Source: Variimorphobacter saccharofermentans | GTDB lineage: Bacteria; Bacillota; Clostridia; Lachnospirales; Lachnospiraceae | Assembly: GCF_014174405.1 (NCBI RefSeq) | Contig: NZ_JACEGA010000001.1 | Span: forward strand, 866,001-930,000 | Length of the DNA: 64,000 bases | Direction: 5' to 3' | Part shown: one piece after another, positions 53,479 to 63,943 of the stretch | Layout of the letters: every line of letters starts with the position of its first letter | Numbering within the stretch: position 1 is the first letter of the stretch | Position numbers and translations under genes: made by a program | Notes under the pieces: generated by a model | Told to the model about the DNA's origin: nothing | What the model saw: only the letters and a program-made list of their open reading frames with translations | Database searches by the model: none

Positions 53479-55413
53479 ATGAAGCACGGATTTCTCAAGG
53501 TCGCAGCGGCAACGCCAGTTATCAGGGTCGGAGACTGCCATTATAACGCTAATCAGATGATGCAGTTAATCGATTCGGCAGATAAGCAAAATATTAAACT
53601 GATTGTTTTTCCCGAGCTGTCAGTAACAGGATATACCTGCGGGGATCTGTTTCTGCAGGATACCTTACTTCGATCAGCAGTGGAAAGTGTTCATGCAATT
53701 GTGGAACATTCAAAAGGGAAGGAACTGGTGGTTGTAGTTGGCTTCCCCTACATTGCGAAGGGTAAGCTTTATAATACAGCAGCTGTGATACAAAATGGAA
53801 GAGTATTGGGGCTGGTTCCCAAGATCAGTATTCCGAATTATACCGAATTCTATGAAGCTAGACATTTTACAGCTGGTAATGAGACTCCGTTTCTAATAAA
53901 TTTCCTAGGAGAAGAAGTATATTTCGGTTCCCGAATTCTATTTCGATGCAGTAATATACCGGATTTTGTCCTCGGGGTCGAAATTTGCGAGGATCTATGG
54001 ATCCCGCAATCACCCAGTATAGAGCACTGTATCGCTGGAGCCACAGTCATTGCTAATCTGTCAGCCAGTGATGAGCTTACTGGCAAGGATGAATTCCGCA
54101 GGGAGCTGGTGAAAAGCCAATCGGCCCGATTAGTATGCGGTTACATCTATGCGGATGCCGGAGAAGGAGAGTCCACCACGGACCTTGTCTTTGCCGGACA
54201 CAATTTAATAACAGAGAATGGGACTCTGTTACTTGAATCGAATACCTTTGAAAATGGTATGATTACCACAGAATTAGATCTGGGAAGACTGAAGAGTGAG
54301 AGAAGAAGGATGCATACCTATCTGGGACGGAGCAAGGTGACATATCAGGAGGTTCCATTCACCTTACAGAATACGGGATATGAGCTGCCCATCTTACCAC
54401 TAAGCAGAAAAATCGATAGTGCCCCTTTTGTACCTTCAGAGAAATCAGCCAGGGATAAACGTTGTATGGATATTATAAATATTCAGGCAATGGGCCTAAA
54501 GACCAGACTATCCCATATTGGGGGGTCCTGTGCTGTGATCGGGATATCAGGAGGACTGGATTCTACACTGGCCTTACTGGTAACAAATCGGGCTTTTGAT
54601 ATGCTCGGTCTCGAAAAGAAGGGAATTATAGCAGTTACCATGCCATGCTTTGGTACCACGGATAGAACGTATCGCAATGCGATTTTACTAGCCGAATGCC
54701 TGGGTGTCACTGTTAGGGAAATCCCAATTAGAGATTCGGTGAAGCAGCATTTTAAGGATATCGGTCATGATATAAATAATCAGGATATAACCTATGAAAA
54801 TAGTCAGGCAAGGGAGAGAACCCAGGTTCTGATGGATGTGGCTAATCAAATGAATGGTATTGTAATCGGAACGGGAGATATGTCCGAGCTGGCACTGGGT
54901 TGGGCTACCTACAATGGGGATCATATGTCCATGTATGGAGTAAATGCATCGGTCCCGAAGACCTTAGTTCGTTATCTGGTCTCCTATTGTGCGGATACTA
55001 CTCAGAACAAGGAGTTACAAAGAGTACTTTATGATATATTGGATACACCGGTGAGTCCAGAGCTGTTACCGCCTAAGGATGGTGAGATTGTTCAGAAGAC
55101 GGAGGATATAGTCGGGCCATATGAGCTCCATGATTTCTTCCTTTATTATATTCTTCGCTTTGGATATGAGCCAGAAAAGGTATACCGCCTGGCTAAGGAG
55201 GCCTTTAAGGGAAGCTATAACGAAGCGACGATCTTAAAATGGCTGAAGACCTTTTATCGACGGTTCTTCTCTCAGCAGTTTAAACGATCCTGTTTACCGG
55301 ATGGTCCTAAAGTAGGAAGCGTATCCGTATCACCTAGAGGTGACTTAAGAATGCCGAGTGATGCTTCAGCAGCATTGTGGATGAGTGAACTTGAAAAGCT
55401 GGAGGCAAAATAA
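53479..55413 (+). CDS. nadE: Glutamine-dependent NAD(+) synthetase
   Basis: This 644-residue enzyme makes NAD from deamido-NAD using glutamine. An N-terminal nitrilase-fold glutaminase (1-270) has the triad Glu in FPELSVTGY, Lys in VPKISIPNY and Cys in VEICEDLW. The C-terminal synthetase has the ATP PP-loop GISGGLDSTLALL (about 354-366), GTGDMSELALGW and VGSVSVSPRGDLRMPSDA. AGGAGG precedes ATG. A terminator follows at 55423. Confidence 0.96.
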   Translation: MKHGFLKVAAATPVIRVGDCHYNANQMMQLIDSADKQNIKLIVFPELSVTGYTCGDLFLQDTLLRSAVESVHAIVEHSKGKELVVVVGFPYIAKGKLYNTAAVIQNGRVLGLVPKISIPNYTEFYEARHFTAGNETPFLINFLGEEVYFGSRILFRCSNIPDFVLGVEICEDLWIPQSPSIEHCIAGATVIANLSASDELTGKDEFRRELVKSQSARLVCGYIYADAGEGESTTDLVFAGHNLITENGTLLLESNTFENGMITTELDLGRLKSERRRMHTYLGRSKVTYQEVPFTLQNTGYELPILPLSRKIDSAPFVPSEKSARDKRCMDIINIQAMGLKTRLSHIGGSCAVIGISGGLDSTLALLVTNRAFDMLGLEKKGIIAVTMPCFGTTDRTYRNAILLAECLGVTVREIPIRDSVKQHFKDIGHDINNQDITYENSQARERTQVLMDVANQMNGIVIGTGDMSELALGWATYNGDHMSMYGVNASVPKTLVRYLVSYCADTTQNKELQRVLYDILDTPVSPELLPPKDGEIVQKTEDIVGPYELHDFFLYYILRFGYEPEKVYRLAKEAFKGSYNEATILKWLKTFYRRFFSQQFKRSCLPDGPKVGSVSVSPRGDLRMPSDASAALWMSELEKLEAK

Positions 55414-55422
55414 CAATGAAAA

Positions 55423-55461
55423 AATGCTGTAAAGCAATAGAAGTATTTGCTTTACAGCATT
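55423..55461. terminator. Terminator between nadE and the minus-strand gene
   Basis: AATGCTGTAAAGCAA (55423-55437) and TTGCTTTACAGCATT (55447-55461) form a perfect 15-bp stem. The A-run before it and T-poor tail after it suit the minus-strand gene at 55505 as well as nadE. Confidence 0.85.
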
Positions 55462-55504
55462 CCATACATAGATTATAAATTATGGATACAGAATTCATTA
55501 TGTA

Positions 55505-55942
55505 TTATTCCTTCACTTTCGCTTTATCGAGTGCCAGCTTAATTGCTTCAACCAGTAACTGCCCCGTATATTTACTATCTTCCATAAGCTCCACCTGTTC
55601 AATGGGAACGCCATCATACAGCTGTAATGCAATGGCTTCTAAGGAAGGCTCTACCAGTGGATACATTGTAGTGATCGATTCATCAATGTTTTTAATGCCA
55701 ACATGATTAATATGGTTTTTATCCACTACAACCTCCAGGTTGATCGCCATATCATTTAATGTGATGGAGGAAGTCCATACACCAGCAGTATACAGAGCTG
55801 CATCAGTAGAGGTAGCTTCATTATCCTTATCTGGCTTAAACATAAATATGAGAAGTAGGATCAGAAGAATGCCTAATGCTGCAAAAATCACTGTATATAT
55901 GATTTCTTTTAATTGGATAACAACTATTTTTGTCTTTGCCAT
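55505..55942 (-). CDS. Small membrane-anchored protein, FMN_bind-like fold
   Basis: This 145-residue protein starts at ATG 55942, six bases after GGAGG (minus strand). One N-terminal membrane segment (LKEIIYTVIFAALGILLILL, about 11-34) is followed by an external domain: YTAGVWTSSITLNDMAINLE, VVVDKNHINHVGIKNIDESI, and YTGQLLVEAIKLALDKAKVK. This order resembles the FMN-binding domain of RnfG/NqrC-type proteins, but the conserved flavin-attachment Thr motif is not clear. Function unknown. Confidence 0.65.
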   Translation of the reverse strand: MAKTKIVVIQLKEIIYTVIFAALGILLILLLIFMFKPDKDNEATSTDAALYTAGVWTSSITLNDMAINLEVVVDKNHINHVGIKNIDESITTMYPLVEPSLEAIALQLYDGVPIEQVELMEDSKYTGQLLVEAIKLALDKAKVKE

Positions 55943-56064
55943 TTCAATCCTCCGGAGCATGATTTGCTTCATGTCTTAATCTTACTATATATTATTAAAT
56001 GGTGATTAAAATTATACCGATAAATTCCAAGTTTGTATCTTGTTGAATAACGAACTTGATTAAG

Positions 56065-56248
56065 GTGTGAAAAGTCTACATATATGAATGGAACATTAGT
56101 GCATATATATTCAGATGGCGAAGACCGGCTCAAGCGATCATAATTTATATTATATAATAAATATATCCCGCTTGAAGGTAAGGCAAGTCCAGATGAATAT
56201 ATATGCGCTAATGTTCAACACACTGTCTTAATCAGACTTTTGACACCC
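56065..56248. repeat. Palindromic MITE-like element (family B)
   Basis: The outer ends GGTGTGAAAAGTCT (56065-56078) and AGACTTTTGACACC (56235-56248) are inverted with one difference. Inner arms GAACATTAGTGCATATATAT (56092-56111) and ATATATATGCGCTAATGTTC (about 56199-56218) match with one difference, and CAAGCG pairs with CGCTTG. The centre is AT-rich with no ORF. It fills most of the gap upstream of addB. A solo end lies at 28020. Confidence 0.8.
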
Positions 56249-56295
56249 TAGCCAAACTTGTATATATAAATACCAATGCAGAAATGAGGGGGGTT

Positions 56296-59200
56296 ATGTC
56301 CTTACAACTATTTCTTGGAAGTGCCGGTTCGGGCAAATCCTATCAGCTTTATCGTGAAATAATTGAACAGTCCAAACAGAATCCTGGAACGAACTATCTG
56401 GTAATCGTTCCCGAGCAGTTTACTCTGCAGACACAGAAGGATATCGTAACCATGCACCCGGAACACGGTGTAATGAATGTGGATATCCTAAGCTTTCTGC
56501 GCTTTGCTTACCGTATCTTTGATGAGGTTGGAGGGAATAATTACCCTATACTAGAAGATACTGGAAAAAGCATGGTATTACGAAAAGTGGTAGCGGAAAA
56601 ACGAAAGGAACTGATTCTCTTTGGATCCAATGTACGTAAGCCTGGATTTATCAGTGAGGTAAAGTCCTTATTATCGGAGTTCTATCAATATAATATCGGA
56701 CCGGAGGATTTCAACAAGATGCAGGAAATTGCTGCCAATAAGCCGGTTCTAAAGGCAAAGCTCTCAGATCTTTATACGATCTATGAAGGCTTCTCAGATT
56801 TTATGAAGGAACGTTATATTGCGGCGGAAGAGCTGTTAATTCTTCTGAGTAATGTGATCGATGAATCAGAATGGCTTAAGGGCACTGTCATATGTCTAGA
56901 TGGCTTTACTGGTTTCACCCCTTGTCAATATCAGTTATTAGCAAAGATGCTCAAATACGCGAAAAAGGTAATGGTGACCGTTACCATAGATGCCACAGAG
57001 ATTGAGAATACTCAGGTTTTTGAGCATCAGCTCTTTGGCTTGAGTAAAAAAACAATTAATAAACTTTATAAAATCGCCAAAGAATCAGGAGCTGAGATCG
57101 AGGCTCCGGTGATTCTGAAGGAAAGGAATCAAAGTAAAGTTCCCTATCGTTTCCTTCACTCACCAGCTTTGGCTTCCCTGGAACATAATCTGTTTCGTTA
57201 CCCATATACTCCTTATACGAAGGAGCAGAACGAGATCACGATACATGCTTCAAGGGATGCAGAAAATGAAGTGGCTTTCATCACCAGGGAAATAAAACGG
57301 CTAGTCAGGGAGGAAGGGTATCGTTATCAGGATATCGCAGTAGTATCGGGTGATATCAGCCAATACGGAAGAATTATCAGAAGAAGCTTCGAAATGGCTG
57401 GCATTCCCTGCTTTATCGACTATAAAAAGGATATTATGGGTAATCCCTTTGTGGAGCTACTACGTTCGGCAATTGTAATTGTAAGTGAGGATTTCAGCTA
57501 TGAGGGCATCTTCCGTTACCTGAGAACCGGGCTTACGGATCTGTCGATGGAGGACATTGACCTTCTGGAAAACTATATCCTGGCAACTGGGATTCGTGGA
57601 TATAAAAGGTGGAATGAACCCTTTACAAGAACCTATCGAAGCAGGGAAGCGCTGGACCTGGTTCGGCTGAATTCAGCCAGAGAGAAACTGATGGAAGATA
57701 TAAGACCTCTATATGAAACACTTAAAAATAAAGAGAAAACGATAAGAGAATATACGGTAGCTCTTTACGAATTCGGTGTTCGACTATGTATTGAGCAAAA
57801 GCTGGCTCAGTATAGCACCAAATTTGTTGAAAATAATCTCCCAATAATGGCAAAGGAATTTGAACAGGTATATCGTATTGTTATGGAGCTTTACGATCAA
57901 ATGGTTTTATTACTGGGGGAGGAGCATTGTACCTTAAAGGAGTTCGGAGAAATATTAGATACCGGATTTGTGGAGGTTAAGGTTGGATTAATACCACCCG
58001 GTGTGGATGAAATCGTGGTTGGTGATACGCAGCGAACCCGATTAAAGGATATCAAGGTCTTGTTTTTTATTGGAGTAAACGAAGGAATTATACCGAAGAC
58101 CATAAGCAGTGGTGGAATTCTTTCTGATATTGAGAGGGAATTGTTGATAAATCATGATATGGAGCTGGCTCCCACAAAGCGTCAGCAGGCTTACACGGAA
58201 CAGTTTTATATCTATCTGAATATGACCAAACCGAAGGAAAAGCTATATATCACCTATCATAAGCTGAACGATGAAGGAAAAGCCATCAATCCCTCCTTCC
58301 TAATCGGTAAGCTAAAGCAGCTCTTTCCACTCATTCAGATCAAGGATGAAGATACGGCAAATGGTGATGCGGAACTGATTCTGCAGGATAATGGTCTGGC
58401 ATATCTTGCGGAAGGACTTCGGGATTATAGTCGGAAGGAAGTCAGTGCCCTATGGAAGGAACTTTATTTATATTACCGGTCAGGAGAAAAGACCAACCAA
58501 ATCCTTGACCGCCTGCTGGAGGGAGCGTTTTATATAAACGGTGATAACGGAATATCGAAGGAAGCGGCGAAACTTTTATATGGAGCCGAACTAAAAGGAA
58601 GTATCACCAGATTGGAGCGGTTCGCTGGATGTGCATTTGCACACTTTATGGCTTATGGTCTATCAGTAAAGGAGCGGGAGGAATATAAGCTGGCGGTTCC
58701 GGACATCGGTAATATTTTTCATAATGCAATTGACCGTTTTTCAAAACGATTGGATACCAGTACCTACAACTGGCATACCATACCGGATGAGATCCGCGAG
58801 GAATGGGCTATTGAGAGTGTCCAGCAAGCTGTCGAGGATTATGAGAATTCATTCCTGAAAAGTAGTAAGCGAAATGAATATTTGATTACAAGAATGGAAC
58901 GAATCACTGTCAGGACCTTATGGGCGCTCTGTAATCAGATACAACAGGGCGCGTTTGAACCAGCCGGTTATGAGATGCCATTTCATCATATACCGGATTC
59001 TTCCTTACTGCTCCAGGGTAGAATCGACCGTCTGGATCTATATGAAACTGAAGATAAGATATATGTCCGAGTAGTTGACTACAAATCAGGTAGTAACTTT
59101 TTTGACATTACCAGTGTGTATTATGGCTTACAACAGCAGTTGTCCGTCTATTTAAGTGCGGCTATGGATTATCTGGCGAAAAGTCATCCAGGTAAGGAAA

Positions 59201-59700
59201 TCATTCCGGCAGGAATTTTCTACTATCACATTGACGATCCCATCGTTGCAAAATCGGAGAATGTAGAGGAAGAAATTGTGAAAAGCCTGCGTATGAATGG
59301 ACTAGTAAATGAAGATAAGACGGTAATTGGTTTAATGGATCAGAATCTGGCAGGGCCGGATGGCACCTTGCGAGCCTCTGTAAAATCCAATATTATACCG
59401 GTGGACACCAATAAAGAAGGAGAGCTCTCCAGGCGTTCCGTGGTAGCCGGTGGAGATCAGATGAAGGCCATGTCCGATTATGTGAACCGTAAACTGACAG
59501 AAGCCTCCGGGCAAATTCTTGATGGGGATGTGCGACTGAACCCATATCGTATGGGTGAGGCAAAGGCATGCGATTACTGCGAATACCGAAGTGTCTGTGG
59601 CTTTGATGTAAGGCTCCCCGGACATGGTTATCGTAATCTACAGAAGAAGCCAGTTGATGAGATAAAAGCTGAAATATGGGGAAATTCTAAGGAGAATTAA
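56296..59700 (+). CDS. addB: AddB subunit of ATP-dependent helicase/nuclease AddAB
   Basis: This 1134-residue partner in AddAB processes double-strand breaks. The N-terminus has Walker A GSAGSGKS. The C-terminal nuclease domain has GRIDRLDLYETEDKIYVRVV with the DYKSGSNFF catalytic stretch. Four iron-sulfur Cys are present: one in FAGCAFAHF (about 778) and three in ACDYCEYRSVC (about 1092-1101). ATG 56296 is chosen as the family-like start (SLQLFLGSAGSGKS) just after GAGGGGGG. The next gene starts one base after the stop. Confidence 0.95.
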   Translation: MSLQLFLGSAGSGKSYQLYREIIEQSKQNPGTNYLVIVPEQFTLQTQKDIVTMHPEHGVMNVDILSFLRFAYRIFDEVGGNNYPILEDTGKSMVLRKVVAEKRKELILFGSNVRKPGFISEVKSLLSEFYQYNIGPEDFNKMQEIAANKPVLKAKLSDLYTIYEGFSDFMKERYIAAEELLILLSNVIDESEWLKGTVICLDGFTGFTPCQYQLLAKMLKYAKKVMVTVTIDATEIENTQVFEHQLFGLSKKTINKLYKIAKESGAEIEAPVILKERNQSKVPYRFLHSPALASLEHNLFRYPYTPYTKEQNEITIHASRDAENEVAFITREIKRLVREEGYRYQDIAVVSGDISQYGRIIRRSFEMAGIPCFIDYKKDIMGNPFVELLRSAIVIVSEDFSYEGIFRYLRTGLTDLSMEDIDLLENYILATGIRGYKRWNEPFTRTYRSREALDLVRLNSAREKLMEDIRPLYETLKNKEKTIREYTVALYEFGVRLCIEQKLAQYSTKFVENNLPIMAKEFEQVYRIVMELYDQMVLLLGEEHCTLKEFGEILDTGFVEVKVGLIPPGVDEIVVGDTQRTRLKDIKVLFFIGVNEGIIPKTISSGGILSDIERELLINHDMELAPTKRQQAYTEQFYIYLNMTKPKEKLYITYHKLNDEGKAINPSFLIGKLKQLFPLIQIKDEDTANGDAELILQDNGLAYLAEGLRDYSRKEVSALWKELYLYYRSGEKTNQILDRLLEGAFYINGDNGISKEAAKLLYGAELKGSITRLERFAGCAFAHFMAYGLSVKEREEYKLAVPDIGNIFHNAIDRFSKRLDTSTYNWHTIPDEIREEWAIESVQQAVEDYENSFLKSSKRNEYLITRMERITVRTLWALCNQIQQGAFEPAGYEMPFHHIPDSSLLLQGRIDRLDLYETEDKIYVRVVDYKSGSNFFDITSVYYGLQQQLSVYLSAAMDYLAKSHPGKEIIPAGIFYYHIDDPIVAKSENVEEEIVKSLRMNGLVNEDKTVIGLMDQNLAGPDGTLRASVKSNIIPVDTNKEGELSRRSVVAGGDQMKAMSDYVNRKLTEASGQILDGDVRLNPYRMGEAKACDYCEYRSVCGFDVRLPGHGYRNLQKKPVDEIKAEIWGNSKEN

Positions 59701-59701
59701 T

Positions 59702-62700
59702 ATGAGTTGGACGAAAGCACAGCAAAAGGTAATTGATACGAGAAATAAGAATCTACTTGTTTCTGCAGCAGCAGGCTCCGGAAAGACTGCTGTGTTAGTA
59801 GAGCGTATTATTACTATGATTTCTGAGGGAGAACATCCTCTGGATATAGACCATCTTCTTGTTGTGACCTTTACCAATGCAGCTGCTGCGGAGATGAGAG
59901 ACCGTATCGGAAAGGCAATTGAGGCAAAGCTGCTTCTTGACCCGGATAATAGGCATCTGCAAAAGCAGGTTTCCTTACTGCAAAGCGCTCAGATTACTAC
60001 CATCCATAGCTTTTGTTTAAATGTGATTCGGAATTATTTTCATCATATTGATTTGGACCCGACCTTTAAGATCGCAGAGGAATCAGAAATAACTCTGATG
60101 AAATCCGATGTGATATCGGAGCTGCTGGAGCAATGGTATGAGGAGGGAAGTGAGGAATTCCATACCTTTGTGGAAAGCTATTCCTATTCCAAATCCGATG
60201 CACCCATTGAGGATATTATTTTACAGCTCTATCATTTTTCCATGAGTGATCCGTGGCCGGAGAAGTGGATTGCACAGAAACGTAATCTGTTTGAGATTGA
60301 TACCTTGCAGGATATGAATCAATCTCCATGGATGAAGGAACTCTTATCCTATGTTCGGGTAGTATTGGAGGATCTACGGAATAAAAATGCAGAGGCTCTA
60401 ATGCTGTGCCATGAAGCAGATGGACCGTCAGCATATGAGTCTGCCCTGCTATCCGATCGTAATATGCTTGATCTTTTATTGGGTGTTGATACCTATGAGG
60501 CATACTCCAGGCTTTTTTCTGAGATCAGCTATGAGCGCTTATCTACGAAAAAAGAAGAGGGTGTTATTGCGTGGAAGAAGGAACGAGTGAAGGAACTTCG
60601 GGAACAGGTGAAGAAAGGTATGAAGGACCTGGCGACGCAGTTTTTCTATCAGACACCGGAAGAGATGCATAAGGATCTGCAGAATGTGAAAAAGGTGATG
60701 CAGGTGCTTTTTGACCTAACCTTAGAATTTATGAGTGCATTCGCTAAGAAGAAGGAAGAAAAGAATCTAATTGATTTTAATGATATAGAGCATTTTGCTT
60801 TGAAAATTCTTGTCAAAGAGCAGCAGGACCAGAACCAGAAACTGCACATTGTACCTTCACAGGCGGCAATGGAGCTCAGCGAATGGTTTGACGAGATATT
60901 AATTGACGAGTATCAGGATAGTAATATGGTACAGGAGACAATTTTGCAGAGCATTTCCAAGGAACGTATGGGTAAACCCAATCGGTTCATGGTTGGTGAT
61001 GTGAAGCAGAGCATCTATAAGTTCCGTTTGGCCATGCCAGAGATATTCATGGAAAAATTCGCAACCTACTCGGACGAAGATGTCACCGGAGACGGTCAGA
61101 TAAATCATTATCAGCGCATTGATCTGGACAGGAATTTCCGTAGCCGAAAAATAGTATTGGATTATGTCAATCATATATTTGAGCAAATCATGCAAAAATC
61201 CATTGGCGGGATTACATATGATGAAGCTGCGGCATTAAAATACGGTGAACTATTTGAAGAAACCCTAGAGGAAAAGGTTGATGATTGGATAAAAGGAAGA
61301 TTGGCACAGGAGACAGAGCTGCTTCTGGTAACAGAAGAGGAAGCAAAGCAGCAGGAGGACATTCAGCGGACGGAGGAGATGGATTCTGATTCGGAATGGA
61401 ATGAGGAAGAGGAAGAAGAAGAGGCTGTTTATAGTAAAAAGGAGTTAGAGGCCAGAGCCATTGCGAAAAGAATTAAAGAGCTTACAGATCCCAGAAACGG
61501 AATGATGGTTTTTGATCATAAAGCAAAGGCTCACCGTCCGGCATCCTATCGTGATATCGTAATCTTGCTTCGGAGTATGACAGGCTGGTCCGAGGTCTTT
61601 GTTAATACACTGATGCAGGAGGGAATACCGGCATATGCAGATACGGGAACTGGATATTTTCAGACTCTGGAGATTATGACAATTCTGAATATGCTTCGGA
61701 TTATTGATAATCCAAGGCAGGATATTCCCTTTGTCGGAGTGCTGTATTCACCGATAGTAGGACTGACGACTACTGAGCTTGCCATAATTCGAGCTGCGGA
61801 CAGGAATGGTACCATGTATAATGCTGCATTAAGCTATGTCAAAGAAGGAAGCGATGTTGCATTATTACATAAATTGACGCAATTTCTTGACCAACTGGAA
61901 GAGTACCGCTCCATGGTGAATTACAAACCGATACACGAGCTGTTACAACTGGTTTTAGAGCAGACCGGATATATATACTATATAAGTGCACTTCCCGGTG
62001 GAGAGCGCCGAAGAGCAAACATTGATATGTTGATTTCCCAAGCGGTACGTTTTGAAAAGGGAAGCTACAGCGGCCTGTTTCATTTTATTCGATATATTGA
62101 AAAGCTTCACAAATACGAAGTGGACTTCGGTGAGGCTACCACTGCTGGTGAGCAGGATGATACGGTTCGTATTATGAGTATTCATAAGAGTAAGGGCTTG
62201 GAGTTTCCCATTGTAATCGTTGCCGGCATGAGTAAGCAATTTAATACACAGGATATAAGAAGTAAGATTGTGTTACATAATGAATATGGTGTTGGACCGG
62301 ATTATATCGACAGCGAGCGTAGAACTAAGATTGCTACACTGCCCAAGAAGGTTATTCAGAAGAAGGTTCAGATTGAAAATCTGGGTGAGGAGCTTCGTGT
62401 ATTATATGTTGCTATGACACGAGCGAAGGAAAAACTGATTATGACCGGTTACTTAAAGTCCATGGAGGAGATTAAGGGTAAGGAATTCACATTTTTTGAG
62501 TTGCTGGCAGCAAAAAGCTACCTGGATCTGGTATTGCCAGCCATGGTTAATCGGATGGATACCCTGCAGGTGGATAGGGAGGAGCCATTCATTATAAAAG
62601 GTCAGGATATGCTTATAACGGTGCTTCCGAAAAGCCAGCTGTTGAAAGAGGAGATAGCCAGACAATTATTTATCCATCGTGACAGGGAAGAGTTAATGAA

Positions 62701-63532
62701 CATCAATCCGGAGGAAGTGTATGAGGAAGAGTTTCGTAAGGAAATTCGAAAGAGACTGGAATTTACCTATCCATATCAGAAGGAAGCTGGATTAAAGGTT
62801 AAGATGACTGTATCGGAATTGAAAAAGCTTGGTCAGTTCATGGATGAGGAGCAGAGTGTTAATCTTTATCAGGATCATAAACTGCCTATGAAGGAGATGA
62901 CACAAGATAAGAGCATACACACGGAGAAAACCGTCCCCAGTAACACAGAAACCGAAAACGAGGAGTTCGAGGCGACCGTTCCGAACTTTATTTCGCAAAA
63001 TACTTCAGTAGTCACTGGAACAGATCGGGGAACTCTTTACCATAAGGTACTGGAGCTCATTGATTTACGAAGAACCAATTCATGGGAGGACTTTAATATC
63101 GAACTACAACGTCTGGTACAGGCAGGGAAAATTCAGGACAAGGATATCAGACAGTTAAAACTGGATAATATCTACCGCTTTACACAGAGTAGCGTGGCTT
63201 CCAGAATGCGTACCGCTCAGAAGGACGGCAAATTATATAAAGAGAAGCAATTTGTATTCGGGATAAAGGCAGCAGAGGTGATACCTTCATCGGACAGTGA
63301 AGAATTAATTCTGATACAAGGTATTATTGACGTTTTTTTCGAAGAAGAGGGAGAACTGGTGCTTCTCGATTACAAGTCTGATTTGGTTCGAAATCCGGAG
63401 GAGCTTATCAGCCGTTATAAGGTTCAATTAGAATACTATAAGAGGGCCTTAGAACAGATGCTTATGAAAAGAGTTAAAGAAATGATTATTTATTCCCTTC
63501 CATTTGGTAGCGAAATCAGAATAGATAGCTAG
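59702..63532 (+). CDS. addA: AddA helicase/nuclease subunit
   Basis: This 1276-residue UvrD-like helicase has Walker A AAAGSGKTAVL (about 20-30), motif II DEYQDSN (about 401-407), motif IV-VI blocks (VGDVKQSIYKFRLA, IMSIHKSKGLEFP, VAMTRAKEKL) and a C-terminal RecB-type nuclease (GIIDVFFEEEGELVLLDYKS, about 1208-1227). An acidic linker (about 560-580) separates the 1B/2B domains. It lies directly after addB and is translated from the same transcript. Confidence 0.96.
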   Translation: MSWTKAQQKVIDTRNKNLLVSAAAGSGKTAVLVERIITMISEGEHPLDIDHLLVVTFTNAAAAEMRDRIGKAIEAKLLLDPDNRHLQKQVSLLQSAQITTIHSFCLNVIRNYFHHIDLDPTFKIAEESEITLMKSDVISELLEQWYEEGSEEFHTFVESYSYSKSDAPIEDIILQLYHFSMSDPWPEKWIAQKRNLFEIDTLQDMNQSPWMKELLSYVRVVLEDLRNKNAEALMLCHEADGPSAYESALLSDRNMLDLLLGVDTYEAYSRLFSEISYERLSTKKEEGVIAWKKERVKELREQVKKGMKDLATQFFYQTPEEMHKDLQNVKKVMQVLFDLTLEFMSAFAKKKEEKNLIDFNDIEHFALKILVKEQQDQNQKLHIVPSQAAMELSEWFDEILIDEYQDSNMVQETILQSISKERMGKPNRFMVGDVKQSIYKFRLAMPEIFMEKFATYSDEDVTGDGQINHYQRIDLDRNFRSRKIVLDYVNHIFEQIMQKSIGGITYDEAAALKYGELFEETLEEKVDDWIKGRLAQETELLLVTEEEAKQQEDIQRTEEMDSDSEWNEEEEEEEAVYSKKELEARAIAKRIKELTDPRNGMMVFDHKAKAHRPASYRDIVILLRSMTGWSEVFVNTLMQEGIPAYADTGTGYFQTLEIMTILNMLRIIDNPRQDIPFVGVLYSPIVGLTTTELAIIRAADRNGTMYNAALSYVKEGSDVALLHKLTQFLDQLEEYRSMVNYKPIHELLQLVLEQTGYIYYISALPGGERRRANIDMLISQAVRFEKGSYSGLFHFIRYIEKLHKYEVDFGEATTAGEQDDTVRIMSIHKSKGLEFPIVIVAGMSKQFNTQDIRSKIVLHNEYGVGPDYIDSERRTKIATLPKKVIQKKVQIENLGEELRVLYVAMTRAKEKLIMTGYLKSMEEIKGKEFTFFELLAAKSYLDLVLPAMVNRMDTLQVDREEPFIIKGQDMLITVLPKSQLLKEEIARQLFIHRDREELMNINPEEVYEEEFRKEIRKRLEFTYPYQKEAGLKVKMTVSELKKLGQFMDEEQSVNLYQDHKLPMKEMTQDKSIHTEKTVPSNTETENEEFEATVPNFISQNTSVVTGTDRGTLYHKVLELIDLRRTNSWEDFNIELQRLVQAGKIQDKDIRQLKLDNIYRFTQSSVASRMRTAQKDGKLYKEKQFVFGIKAAEVIPSSDSEELILIQGIIDVFFEEEGELVLLDYKSDLVRNPEELISRYKVQLEYYKRALEQMLMKRVKEMIIYSLPFGSEIRIDS

Positions 63533-63665
63533 AAGTTGGGTACACTCTAGAAGATAGAGGCTTTCGTAACAGCCTTATTCCATATCATTAGTTGGGTAAT
63601 ATAGGATTATTCAGAGCTTATAGTACCTAAAGATCAGGAATGATTATGTAGAAGGGTGTGTAATC

Positions 63666-63893
63666 ATGAGTAAAAAGAAGGAAAAGCCAATTGACTTAAG
63701 TAAGATAAAACCAGAAGAGGCATTAAAATATGAAATAGCCGAGGAGCTGGGATATCTGGATAAGGTTCTGGCCACAGGCTGGAAGTCACTGACGGCCAAG
63801 GAATCAGGTCGTATCGGTGGCATCATGACGAAGAAAAAAAGGGAACAGGAGAAAGCGGAAAAGCAACAGGAAAAAGAAGATGAGTTACAATAA
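63666..63893 (+). CDS. Alpha/beta-type small acid-soluble spore protein, minor class
   Basis: This 75-residue protein has KYEIAEELGYLDKVL (33-47) and GWKSLTAKESGRIGGIMTKK (59-78 cut here at the frame's end), matching the SASP consensus around the germination-protease site (KYEIA) and the SGRxGG DNA-binding turn. Lys/Glu-rich ends extend it. Such proteins coat spore DNA; the divergent sequence suggests the SspF-like minor class. AGAAGGGTG precedes ATG. It lies 133 bp after addA. Confidence 0.85.
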   Translation: MSKKKEKPIDLSKIKPEEALKYEIAEELGYLDKVLATGWKSLTAKESGRIGGIMTKKKREQEKAEKQQEKEDELQ

Positions 63894-63943
63894 GGGCTTG
63901 CTAGGCTAACCTTGAAGGGCTATAGCATAATATTTTACAGGGA

